From Burkholderia sp. BCC1644 (lineage in GTDB: Bacteria > Pseudomonadota > Gammaproteobacteria > Burkholderiales > Burkholderiaceae), in contig NZ_CADFEI010000006.1 in the NCBI RefSeq assembly GCF_902833225.1, forward strand, positions 124,001 through 188,000: 64,000 nucleotides of DNA, read 5' to 3'. Position numbers and translations under genes: made by a program. Shown here piece by piece: positions 53,970 through 61,989 of the stretch. How positions within the stretch are numbered: position 1 is the first letter of the stretch; each line of letters starts with the position of its first letter. The notes beneath the pieces were generated by a model. The model searched no databases. It saw nothing but the letters and a program-made list of their open reading frames with translations, and was not told where the DNA came from.

Positions 53970-54473
53970 ATGACCGAAAATTCGATCGAGGCTTTCTTCG
54001 TCAAGCGTCAACAGCAGTTGACCATGCAGGTGCATCTGTACGCCCTTGTCGACGGCCTTCTATACGCTGATGCGGCCGGCAGTTCATCGCCCCAACGATC
54101 GCGGTCGGCCATAGCTGTGTTCGACGGCACGCAGGACGCATCACTCGCCGACGCCGGCCCATGGCTTTTTGCCTACGAGGCTGCGGCCGGCAATATCCGG
54201 CGAACTCTCTCCATAATGGCCAGCAGCTCCACCGGCGTGTCCTGGCTGATCAGCGCATATCCGATCGAATCACTCGCTGACGAGCTGCGCAGCCGCCTCG
54301 ACGTACGCTTGCCGGATGGAAGCACGGCTCTGCTCCGCTTCTACGATGCCCGCATCATGGCCGACATGACGTCACTGATGGAATTCACACAGCGCATGCA
54401 GTTCTTCGTGGCGACATTCGACTGGCTCGTCGAAACCAATGGAAAACTGAAGGGAGTGCACCCGCATGCTTGA
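53970..54473 (+). CDS. DUF4123 T6SS effector chaperone
   Basis: A 167-residue protein with the DUF4123 pattern: LYALVDGLLYADAAG, SLADAGPWLFA, SSTGVSWLISAYPIESLADELRSRLDVRLPDGSTALLRFYDARIM. DUF4123 proteins (Tec/Tap-1) hold a T6SS effector and load it on a VgrG or PAAR tip. In the P. aeruginosa TseT locus the same position is TecT. The stop overlaps the next start by 8 bp. Confidence 0.92.
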   Translation: MTENSIEAFFVKRQQQLTMQVHLYALVDGLLYADAAGSSSPQRSRSAIAVFDGTQDASLADAGPWLFAYEAAAGNIRRTLSIMASSSTGVSWLISAYPIESLADELRSRLDVRLPDGSTALLRFYDARIMADMTSLMEFTQRMQFFVATFDWLVETNGKLKGVHPHA

Positions 54474-54933
54474 GCTGACAAGCGAACAGGTCGCCGGCCT
54501 TGCCGAGATCGACGCACGCGGATATGTCGAACACGCTCGGCAGGATCTCGTCAAAGCGGACCCGAAGCTGGCCGAAGACGGCACGCTATCGACGCGCCTA
54601 TGGAACGCATACATCGCCGCTCGACGGCTCGGCATTCAGTCCGACGAGAATGTCGCTGCGTTTCTTCGTATCGAGGCATACGCTCCGAAGTTTTACGAGA
54701 GACCTGCGACGCGCGCGTGGCTGACTCGGTCCGGACGCTCGGCCGACGAACGTTTTCACGATTATCTACGCGTCATGAAATGGCGCATCGAACATCAGGA
54801 CGACAAGGGGGAGGCTGAGCATGGGGGGATTGGCGGTGCCGGCGATCGAAGCGGCGATAGTGGAACTTGGACCAGTCTTGGCTCGCGCTGGAACCGCCTT
54901 ATTGGGCGGGGCCGCAGCGGCCGGGACGGCTAG
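54466..54933 (+). CDS. small co-chaperone-like T6SS module protein
   Basis: A 155-residue cytoplasmic protein that I recognise mainly by place: in the TseT locus the gene between chaperone and toxin is a co-chaperone (co-TecT). N-terminal helices MLELTSEQVAGLAEIDARGYVEHARQDLVKADP and FERPATRAWLTRSGRSADERFHDYLRVMKWRIEHQ are consistent with a small helical adaptor. The C-terminal 40 residues (GGIGGAGDRSGDSG...) are Gly/Arg-rich and overlap the toxin start by 113 bp, so the real product may be functional without them. Confidence 0.75.
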   Translation: MLELTSEQVAGLAEIDARGYVEHARQDLVKADPKLAEDGTLSTRLWNAYIAARRLGIQSDENVAAFLRIEAYAPKFYERPATRAWLTRSGRSADERFHDYLRVMKWRIEHQDDKGEAEHGGIGGAGDRSGDSGTWTSLGSRWNRLIGRGRSGRDG

Positions 54934-55408
54934 TCTGTCGGGAGACACATCGAAAGACACAAGTAAGGCGGAGCCTGCCGTCCGTGCCATACCGCGTACA
55001 GGAGAGAGTTGCAAAAAGTGCCCACCTGAGGCGGGGAGCATGCAGCGCCGCAACTGGAGCATGAGTGCGAATTCCCGAGAGTATCAAGGGCGAATTACTG
55101 GATTCCCCTACAGCGTTGAAGAAGCGTGGAGCATGGAGTGGATCTGGAAGCGCGACTTCGACGGCTTTCGACCGGAAAGCTGTTTGTTGATAGAAGCAAA
55201 GGGAAAATACGATCAGTTCTTGAACAAGCTCGATGTACCGTACACCAAAGCCTTTGATGACATGGAGGAGCAGGCTGGAGAGCAGGTCGACGCTATACGC
55301 GATCATCCTCCTGCCAGGTTGAAATGGTATTTTCAGACGGAGCGGACTTGGAAATACATGAGAACGCCGCTTATCCGTCTTCAAGTCGAATCAGAATGGG
55401 TGCCCTGA
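54821..55408 (+). CDS. Tox-REase-5 nuclease toxin (TseT-like T6SS effector)
   Basis: A 195-residue toxin. Residues about 4-40 are an Ala/Gly-rich hydrophobic N-terminus, as in effectors that need a chaperone. A Cys pair CKKCPP (64-69) is followed by the domain hallmark YQGRITGFPYSVEEAW and the nuclease motif: Asp112/Asp114 in DFDGF, Glu125 and Lys127 in LIEAKGKYD, then Gln152. This is the PD-(D/E)xK restriction-endonuclease fold of the Tox-REase-5 family. Gene order equals the P. aeruginosa tseT locus. Expected to cut DNA of rival cells; untested here. Confidence 0.88.
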   Translation: MGGLAVPAIEAAIVELGPVLARAGTALLGGAAAAGTASLSGDTSKDTSKAEPAVRAIPRTGESCKKCPPEAGSMQRRNWSMSANSREYQGRITGFPYSVEEAWSMEWIWKRDFDGFRPESCLLIEAKGKYDQFLNKLDVPYTKAFDDMEEQAGEQVDAIRDHPPARLKWYFQTERTWKYMRTPLIRLQVESEWVP

Positions 55409-56148
55409 AAAACATGGAAATAGTCACGCAATTTCGTAGCCCTGCCGATTTCGCCCAGCTTGGAGATTTTTCGGCTCATCTTGTCCGTCTATGGCCGGTG
55501 GTTGAAGTCATGTCACGCGAGGACGAACGTTTAGGACAGTGGTGGCTGAAGGCGGATACCGAGGAAGAAGCGCGTCTGTATCCGATGTACGAAGCACCCG
55601 GCATACCTTCGACGGCAGTGTTGGCAGTCTTGGCGCAACGGTACGAAAAAAAGATGGACCGTTCTAAAGTATTTGGCTTCTGGAATGGCCGCATGGACGC
55701 GGCTGACAGCGCGAGGCTGAAGTTAGCCATCGATGCGAAGGGGCGGCCCAGCGAGGTAGAAATTGGGCTACCGGCACAGGGTGCTGTCTCGGCGAACGAG
55801 CGCAGCTGTGACGGCGTGGCTAAGATAGTAGCCGCGATGGTCTCGGTATATGACCCGATGTATGTCTCTGTTTCACCACGAGAGTATTTTCCCCGGCAGG
55901 TATTTGATGACAAGCCTGGCGTTGGCTGGATGCTGTATCTCCCGAAGCTCCTCACGGCTCAGCAAGTCCCGGAAGCACGCGAATTAATTCCGGTTCCCGA
56001 AGCCGGTCGGAAGCAGACTGGCACGATCATTGTGAGCGTCCCAGATGCCGTTTTTTCAGTGGACAACGCCGAACACGTCGAAGTTGCCAACCGTATCGAA
56101 ATTCGGCTCGTCGACCAGGATCTTCTGCCCAACTTCGCTGACTTGTAA
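55396..56148 (+). CDS. Imm52-like immunity protein for the Tox-REase-5 toxin
   Basis: A 250-residue cytoplasmic protein starting inside the toxin stop region (ATG 55396 overlaps by 13 bp; ATG 55414 is an alternative). Imm52-type features: MEIVTQFRSPADFAQLGDFSAHLVRLWPVVEVMSREDERLGQWWLKADTEEEARLYPMYEAPG and the C-terminal WMLYLPKLLTAQQVPEARELIPVPE. This family is the usual partner of Tox-REase-5 toxins. Lower GC than surrounding housekeeping genes, consistent with transfer. Confidence 0.85.
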   Translation: MGALKNMEIVTQFRSPADFAQLGDFSAHLVRLWPVVEVMSREDERLGQWWLKADTEEEARLYPMYEAPGIPSTAVLAVLAQRYEKKMDRSKVFGFWNGRMDAADSARLKLAIDAKGRPSEVEIGLPAQGAVSANERSCDGVAKIVAAMVSVYDPMYVSVSPREYFPRQVFDDKPGVGWMLYLPKLLTAQQVPEARELIPVPEAGRKQTGTIIVSVPDAVFSVDNAEHVEVANRIEIRLVDQDLLPNFADL

Positions 56149-56220
56149 GCACGGTGCCGGCGCGAGAGTCCGCGTCGTCACCGTCGGTTAGAACAGCCCC
56201 ACAGGCTGCGCAGCGTCGTC

Positions 56221-56580
56221 TCAACTGAAGAGGATCAACTGATTTCTCTCGACGCCCCTCCCATCACCGACCACGTATTGAACGGGCACGGTCTCGATAT
56301 GAAATCCGTAGAACACGCGCCGAATGTCGGGACGGTCGTTGAGGCTCACGATCGCATGCTCCTTGATCGATCACAAGCGCTGCGCCATCTCCTCGTACAC
56401 CGCGAGCGGAAGCGCCGCGCCTTACTCTTCAGTCTCGTAATACGGCGGGCCCAAATAGAACAGCATATGCGGCCAGTCGTATCGATCGATACAGGCCGTG
56501 CAATCCGGTTTGGCCCCAAGGCGGGTTGGATTTCCATGCCACACTTGATCACCAAGTTTCGCGACTGGCCACAACGCCAT
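56221..56580 (-). pseudogene. decayed reading frame downstream of the toxin-immunity pair
   Basis: Hand translation of the minus strand from ATG 56580 gives MALWPVAKLGDQVWHGNP...LGPPYYETEE, a stop at 56422, then in the same frame ALPLAVYEEMAQRL, a second stop near 56371, and then SIKEHAIVSLNDRPDIRRVFYGFHIETVPVQYVVGDGRGVERNQLILFS ending at 56221. Coherent residue composition across two stops suggests an inactivated gene, possibly an orphan immunity or other cargo gene; I do not recognise the family. Confidence 0.55.
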
Positions 56581-56636
56581 GACTAGCAAGACTTCATCAT
56601 TTTGAGCATCATGTTCTGTCTCGGTCCACCTAATAC

Positions 56637-57542
56637 ATGTCTCTGACGATCGATCCGAAGCAGGCCGCCGCGCTGCTGGCCGTCGCCGACACCGGCAGCT
56701 TCGAGCAGGCGGCCGTGCGCCTGCACGTGACCGCATCCGCCGTCACGCAACGGGTCCGCGCACTGGAGGCGAGCCTCGGCACGCCGCTCGTGCTGCGCAC
56801 GCGGCCGTGCCGCCCGACGGTGGCCGGCCAGCGCGTGCTGCAGCACCTGCGCCGCGTCGCGCTGCTGCAGGCCGACCTGCAGAGCACGCTCGCGACCGAG
56901 CGCGAATCGCCGATCTCCGTGACGATCGCGCTGAACGCCGACAGCCTCGGCACCTGGTTCCTGCCCGCGCTGACGTCCGTGCTCGCGGGCGAGCGCATCC
57001 TGTTCGAGCTGATCATCGAGGACCAGGACCACACGTTCGCGCTGCTGGAAAGCGGGATGGCGGTCGGCTGCGTGACGACCGAGCCGAAGCCGATGCGCGG
57101 CTGCATCGCGACGCCGCTCGGCACGATGCGCTACCGGCTGCTCGCGGCCGCCGCGTTCGCGGTGCGCTGGTTTCCGCGCGGGCTGAACCGCGCGAGCGCA
57201 CGCAAGGCGCCCGTCGTCGCGTATTCGCGGCGCGACACGCTGCAGTCGTCGTTCCTGAAGGAGAAGTTCGGGTTGCCGGACGGCGCCTACCCGTGCCACT
57301 ACGTGCCGGGCACGCATTCGCACTTTGCGGCGGTGCGGCACGGGCTCGGCTACGCGATGGTGCCGGAGCCGCTGATCGGCGCGACGCCGCTCGATGCACA
57401 GGGGCTCGTCGATCTCGCGCCCGCGCATCCGACCGACGTCACGCTGTACTGGCACGCATGGACGGTGCAGTCGCCGACGATGGCGTCGCTGTCCGAACGC
57501 GTCGTCGAGGCGGCGCGCCGGTTGCTCGCGCCGCTGCCGTGA
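56637..57542 (+). CDS. ArgP/LysG-type LysR regulator
   Basis: A 301-residue LTTR of the IciA/ArgP group. DNA-binding domain: IDPKQAAALLAVADTGSFEQAAVRLHVTASAVTQRVRALEASLGTPLVLR; then ISVTIALNADSLGTWFLPAL, characteristic of ArgP. ArgP-type regulators respond to lysine/arginine and usually drive a divergent LysE-type exporter. Here the upstream neighbour is the T6SS remnant, so the exporter may have been displaced. Confidence 0.9.
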   Translation: MSLTIDPKQAAALLAVADTGSFEQAAVRLHVTASAVTQRVRALEASLGTPLVLRTRPCRPTVAGQRVLQHLRRVALLQADLQSTLATERESPISVTIALNADSLGTWFLPALTSVLAGERILFELIIEDQDHTFALLESGMAVGCVTTEPKPMRGCIATPLGTMRYRLLAAAAFAVRWFPRGLNRASARKAPVVAYSRRDTLQSSFLKEKFGLPDGAYPCHYVPGTHSHFAAVRHGLGYAMVPEPLIGATPLDAQGLVDLAPAHPTDVTLYWHAWTVQSPTMASLSERVVEAARRLLAPLP

Positions 57543-57689
57543 CGCGCGGATGATCGACACCGCCGACGCGGTACGCGACGCGGCGAGAATCCCTGCCGCG
57601 CCGCCTATACTTTTTCCATCGGCCTCGCGAACGCGCCGCGCGGCCGATCAAGCCAATCCGCCCGTTCCCTTTCCCGCAAGGAGAACATC

Positions 57690-57900
57690 ATGTCCCGCCG
57701 CTATATCGATTGCCGCGAGTTTCCCAGCGATGAACTGCTCGGTCGCGATTTCCGCCGACTCCGACAACGAACTGCTGGAAGCCGCCGTGCAACATGCAGT
57801 GCTGGTGCACCAGCACACCGACAGCGCCGAACTGCGCACGCAACTGAAAGCGCTGTTCCGCGACGGTACGCCGCCGGCCGACGCACCCCGGCAAGCGTAA
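57690..57900 (+). pseudogene. DUF1059-like small protein with a frameshift
   Basis: ATG 57690 (GCAAGGAG upstream) begins MSRRYIDCREFPSD, and the following sequence continues in the next frame as MNCSVAISADSDNELLEAAVQHAVLVHQHTDSAELRTQLKALFRDGTPPADAPRQA. Joined across a 2-base gap at about 57729, this is a normal 70-residue DUF1059 protein. As given, the frames do not connect. Either a genuine frameshift or a base error. An internal ATG at 57730 could express the last 56 residues. Confidence 0.75.
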
Positions 57901-58014
57901 CCCGCCGGCTCGCCCGATATCGACAGACGGGTTGCCACGTCGCCCCCGTCGCCTCTTCGCTCCCTGCTTCGCGCCACGTCGCGCCGGCGCCTCCGCCGGC
58001 CGGCGCATTCCACC

Positions 58015-59028
58015 TTACGCGCGGCGCTGTGCGAAATACGCGCCGACCGCTTCGATGAAGGTATCGATGTCCGCGCGCGACACGTCGCAGTGCGTGACGA
58101 AGCGCGACGCGTACAGCATCTGCGTGAGGATCCCGCGTTCCTTGAGCCACGCCTCGAGCGGCGCGCAATCGGCTTCGGGGAATTGCGCGAACACCATGTT
58201 CGTCGCATGCGACAGCACCTTCACACCATCGATGCGCGCGAGGCCCGCCGCGAGATGCGCGGCATTCGCGTGATCGTCGGCGAGACGCTCGACGTTGTGG
58301 TCGAGCGCATACAGGCATGCGGCCGCGAGAATGCCCGACTGCCGCATCCCGCCGCCGAGCACCTTGCGCCAGCGCTGCGCGCGCTCGATCAGCGCACGGC
58401 TGCCGACCAGCACCGAACCGACCGGTGCGCCGAGCCCTTTCGAGAAGCAGATCGACACGGTGTCGAACGGTGCGCACAGCTCCGCGATCGGGCGCCCCGA
58501 CGCGACGGCCGCGTTGCACGCGCGCGCGCCGTCGAGGTGCGCGGACAGCCCGCGGCTGCGCGCGAACGCGACGGCTTCCTGCACATAGCCTTCCGGCAAG
58601 ACCTGGCCGCCGATCGTGTTTTCGAGCGCGAGCAGGCGCGTGCGGGCAAAGTGATTGTCGAGCGGCTTGATCGCCGCGGCGATCTTCGCGAGCGGCAGCG
58701 TGCCGTCCGGTGCGTTCTCGATCGGCTGCGGCTGGATGCTGCCGAGCACGGCCGCGCCGCCGCCTTCGTACTTGTAGGTATGCGCGAGCTGGCCGACGAT
58801 GTACTCGTCGCCGCGCTCGCAATGCGACATCAGCGCGGCCAGGTTGCTCTGCGTGCCGCTCGGGAAGAACAGGCCGGCTTCCTTGCCGGCCCGCTCGGCC
58901 GTCACCGCCTGCAGGCGCAGCACGGTCGGGTCGTCGCCCCAGACGTCGTCGCCAGTCTCGGCGGCAGTCATTGCGGCCAGCATTGCCTGGCTCGGACGTG
59001 TCACGGTATCGCTGCGTAAATCGATCAT
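58015..59028 (-). CDS. ltaE: low-specificity L-threonine aldolase
   Basis: A 337-residue PLP enzyme splitting threonine/allo-threonine to glycine and acetaldehyde. The signature opening MIDLRSDTVTRPSQAM, the Asp/His LSAHLDGARA and the PLP lysine Lys197 in CFSKGLGAPVGS are clear. Length matches LtaE. Stand-alone gene. Confidence 0.95.
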   Translation of the reverse strand: MIDLRSDTVTRPSQAMLAAMTAAETGDDVWGDDPTVLRLQAVTAERAGKEAGLFFPSGTQSNLAALMSHCERGDEYIVGQLAHTYKYEGGGAAVLGSIQPQPIENAPDGTLPLAKIAAAIKPLDNHFARTRLLALENTIGGQVLPEGYVQEAVAFARSRGLSAHLDGARACNAAVASGRPIAELCAPFDTVSICFSKGLGAPVGSVLVGSRALIERAQRWRKVLGGGMRQSGILAAACLYALDHNVERLADDHANAAHLAAGLARIDGVKVLSHATNMVFAQFPEADCAPLEAWLKERGILTQMLYASRFVTHCDVSRADIDTFIEAVGAYFAQRRA

Positions 59029-59145
59029 CGCTATGCCCTGAGTAAACGCGGGCCGGCATCCCTGCGCCCGGCCCTGCCGAAACGAGACTCAGAGTGTACG
59101 CAATTCACGCAGCGCGTGCCGGCCGCAGCACCGCAATCGCACGCG

Positions 59146-59697
59146 TCAGTATCGCGGCGGCGGCGGCTGAACGCCTGCCGGCGGCATCGGCGGCGCCGCG
59201 CGCGGCGCACCGCCGTATCCGCCACCGCCATACCCGCCGCCACTGCCGCCGCTCATTCCACCCGGCACCGGCACGCGGTTGCCCGTCGCGTACATGCATT
59301 GCAGGTACGCGTAATCGTAGCGGCGCTGGACGTCGTAGGCCGAGCCCTGCGCGGCGCCCGCGCCGACGACGCTGCCCGCGAGCAGCCCCGCACCGGCGCC
59401 GACAGCCGCACCGGTGCCGCCGTTGAATGCGGCGCCGGCCGCCGCGCCCAGCGCGGTACCGACGGCCGCGCTGCCGACCGCGCTCGCGGTCGACGCCTGC
59501 CCGGCGCTCACGCCGCCCGATTGCTCGAACGCGTACTGGCGGCAACTGCCGTCGTCGGCGCGGAACTGGTCGAACGACTTGCCGGTGCCGGGCAGCGCCA
59601 TCACGCTCGGCCCGGTCGGCAGGTACGCGCAGGCACCGAGCAGGCCGGCCAGCGCCAGCGCGGCCGGCACGCGCAAGAATCGAAATGCGGATGTCAT
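59146..59697 (-). CDS. glycine-zipper lipoprotein
   Basis: A 183-residue precursor. Lipobox LGAC (Cys23) ends the signal peptide. The mature part has a short polar region with YFEQSGGVSAGQ-like pattern, a glycine-zipper segment (about 72-120: GSAAVGTALGAAAGAAFNGGTGAAVG) and a Gly/Pro-rich tail. It is a likely outer-membrane lipoprotein of unknown role, the second glycine-zipper protein in the window. Confidence 0.82.
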   Translation of the reverse strand: MTSAFRFLRVPAALALAGLLGACAYLPTGPSVMALPGTGKSFDQFRADDGSCRQYAFEQSGGVSAGQASTASAVGSAAVGTALGAAAGAAFNGGTGAAVGAGAGLLAGSVVGAGAAQGSAYDVQRRYDYAYLQCMYATGNRVPVPGGMSGGSGGGYGGGGYGGAPRAAPPMPPAGVQPPPPRY

Positions 59698-59710
59698 CGT
59701 CGCGGCTCCA

Positions 59711-60037
59711 TTATTGCGGCCGCGCCGGCACCGATCGCCAGCCCGACTTGCAGGTCTTCACATGCGGGTAGTAGTGCTTCGACGCGTCGCAGTAGTACCA
59801 GAGGTTCGCGTCGCCGTCGCCCTGCGGCTGTCCCTTCTCGACATACTCGGGCGGCGGGCCGGGATCGACGGGCACCGCGACGACGGGCGGCGGGTAGTAA
59901 TACGGCGCGGGAACGACGGGGTAGTAATACGGGTAGCCGGGGCCGATGTAGACCCCGACGCGGGCGGCATGCGCCACGCCGCCCGTCGCGAGCACCACCG
60001 CGGCCGCCGCGCCCAGCGCGAGCTTCGATCCATTCAC
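59711..60037 (-). CDS. secreted Tyr/Pro-rich protein
   Basis: A 108-residue protein with a GTG start at 60037 (GGAGA upstream); the ATG four bases inside is in another frame. The signal peptide ends at AHA. The mature region begins RVGVYIGPGYPYYYPVVPAPYYYPPPVVAVPVDPGPPPEYVE and finishes with a small domain LWYYCDASKHYYPHVKTCKSGW with two Cys. This pattern recurs in small envelope proteins of Burkholderia. Probably expressed with the glycine-zipper lipoprotein 13 bp downstream. Confidence 0.78.
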   Translation of the reverse strand: MNGSKLALGAAAAVVLATGGVAHAARVGVYIGPGYPYYYPVVPAPYYYPPPVVAVPVDPGPPPEYVEKGQPQGDGDANLWYYCDASKHYYPHVKTCKSGWRSVPARPQ

Positions 60038-60538
60038 GTCACGTTCTCCGTCAGGCCGGTTCGCCGATGCGAACCCGACACCCGGAACGCTACGCCGCGC
60101 GCGATCCGCCATCCATTACGGGCCGTCACGCGAATGTTGCGCGACGTTACCACCGTGACAGACCCCACCTGCGACACCCCGGCCGCACGGACACGCGTGT
60201 TACGCGGCTAACGCGTCGCAACGGATCGGCCGCCGGCGGCGGCGCGGCGGCCGGCCGGGAGCCCGCGTCCGCATGCGCGAAACCGTTCCGATGATGCGAC
60301 GCGCCATATTGCCGCACGTGCGTCAGACCGCCACGCCGCGCCCGCGCGCGCCGCGAACGGCCTTCTTGATACGAATCAACGATTTATCCCGAAATCGCAC
60401 GAGGCGGGCTGGACATCTGCGACGAGTTGGCGCATTTCGCGGTGCAACATCGCGGCACATACTCCAGCCAACCCCGACGCCTGTCTGCCGGGGTCCGCCG
60501 GCACCCGCCGGCGGGTATCGTCAGCTTCGGTCATCTGT
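60038..60538. other. 501-bp intergenic region upstream of the cyanide-insensitive oxidase operon
   Basis: No supported gene. It contains a perfect FNR/ANR box at 60366-60379 and an AT-richer patch around 60361-60395 that likely carries the promoter. Confidence 0.65.
60366..60379. promoter_or_regulatory. FNR/ANR (CRP-family) box upstream of cioAB
   Basis: TTGAT-N4-ATCAA, an exact match to the oxygen-sensor consensus, 160 bp upstream of the cioA start codon. Confidence 0.7.
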
Positions 60539-61960
60539 ATGGACACCGCACTTTCGGCCCTCGATCTGGCCCGCCTGCAATTCGCGTTCACCGTCTCCTT
60601 TCACATCGTCTTTCCGGCGCTGAGCATCGGCCTCGCCAGCTTCATCGCCGTGCTCGAATATCGCTGGCTGAAAACCGGCAAGCAGTACTACAAAACCCTC
60701 TGCCTGTTCTGGTCGAAGATCTTCGCGGTCGCGTTCGGGATGGGCGTCGTCTCCGGCGTCGTGATGAGCTACCAGTTCGGCACGAACTGGTCGGGCTTCT
60801 CGAGCTTCGCCGGCGCCGTCACCGGGCCGCTGCTGATGTACGAGGTCATGACCGCGTTCTTCCTCGAAGCCGGCTTCCTCGGCATCATGCTGTTCGGCTG
60901 GAACCGCGTGAGCCCGCGCGCACACTTCGGCGCGACGCTGATGGTCGCGATCGGCACGCTGATCTCGACGTTCTGGATCCTCGCATCGAACAGCTGGATG
61001 CAGACGCCGCAGGGCTTCGAGATCGTCGACGGCCGCGTCGTGCCGACCGACTGGTTCGCGATCATCTTCAACCCGTCGTTCCCGTACCGCCTGTTCCACA
61101 TGGCGATCGCCGCGTTCATCGTCGCCGCGCTCGTGGTGGCAGCAACGGGCGCATGGCACCTGCTGAAGGGCCGCCGCGACAAGAGCGTGAAGAAGATGTT
61201 CTCGATGGCGCTGTGGCTGCTGCTCGTGCTCGCGCCGCTGCAGGCCGTGATCGGCGACCAGCACGGCATCAATACGCTGAAACACCAGCCCGCGAAGATC
61301 GCCGCGATCGAAGGGCTGTGGGAAACCGAAAAGGGCGGCACGCCGCTCAACCTGTTCGGCATCCCGGACATGAAGGCGGAAACGACGCGCTACGCGGTGA
61401 AGGTGCCGCACCTCGGCAGCCTGATCCTCACGCACAGCTGGGACGGCGAAATCCGCGGGCTGAAGGATTTCCCGCCGGAAGACCGTCCGAACTCGACGGT
61501 CGTGTTCTGGAGCTTCCGGATCATGGTCGGCCTCGGCTTCGCGATGATCGGCCTCGCCGCGCTCGCGTGGTTCCTGCGCCGCCGCGGCCGCCTGTATGAA
61601 TCGAAGTGGTTCCAGCGCTTCGCGCTCGTGATGGGCCCGACCGGTTTCGTGTCGCTGCTCGCGGGATGGGTGACGACCGAAGCGGGCCGTCAGCCGTGGG
61701 TGGTCTATGGCGTGATGCGCACCGCGCAGGCCGTGTCGCCGCTGTCGGTGCAGCAGGTCAGCCTGTCGATGATGACGTTCGTCATCGTGTACTTCCTCGT
61801 GTTCGGCACCGGCGTGTACTACATGCTGAAGCTGATGAAGGCCGGCCCCGCGCTGCCCGACGTGAAGCACGACCCGAAACACGACATGCCCGACACGCGC
61901 CCGGATCACACCGCGCGCCGCCCGCTGTCGGCCGTCGACGAGCCGCTCGAGACCGTCTGA
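60539..61960 (+). CDS. cioA: cytochrome bd-type cyanide-insensitive quinol oxidase subunit I
   Basis: A 473-residue membrane protein binding hemes b558, b595 and d. N-terminal FTVSFHIVFPALSIGLASFIAVLEYRWLKTGKQYY includes the heme ligand His22. QFGTNWSGFSSFAGAVTGPLLMYEVMTAFFLEAGFLGIMLFGW and GRQPWVVYGVMRT are bd-type signatures. The short Q-loop (no long insertion) places it in the CioA group, which resists cyanide and favours low-oxygen respiration. Confidence 0.94.
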   Translation: MDTALSALDLARLQFAFTVSFHIVFPALSIGLASFIAVLEYRWLKTGKQYYKTLCLFWSKIFAVAFGMGVVSGVVMSYQFGTNWSGFSSFAGAVTGPLLMYEVMTAFFLEAGFLGIMLFGWNRVSPRAHFGATLMVAIGTLISTFWILASNSWMQTPQGFEIVDGRVVPTDWFAIIFNPSFPYRLFHMAIAAFIVAALVVAATGAWHLLKGRRDKSVKKMFSMALWLLLVLAPLQAVIGDQHGINTLKHQPAKIAAIEGLWETEKGGTPLNLFGIPDMKAETTRYAVKVPHLGSLILTHSWDGEIRGLKDFPPEDRPNSTVVFWSFRIMVGLGFAMIGLAALAWFLRRRGRLYESKWFQRFALVMGPTGFVSLLAGWVTTEAGRQPWVVYGVMRTAQAVSPLSVQQVSLSMMTFVIVYFLVFGTGVYYMLKLMKAGPALPDVKHDPKHDMPDTRPDHTARRPLSAVDEPLETV

Positions 61961-61989
61961 GCCCACCCATTCCGCATACGAGAAAACCT

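Noticed and set aside
54899..55384. 161-codon minus-strand frame opposite the Tox-REase-5 gene
   Set aside because: Antisense to a well-supported toxin with catalytic motif; no independent start or family.
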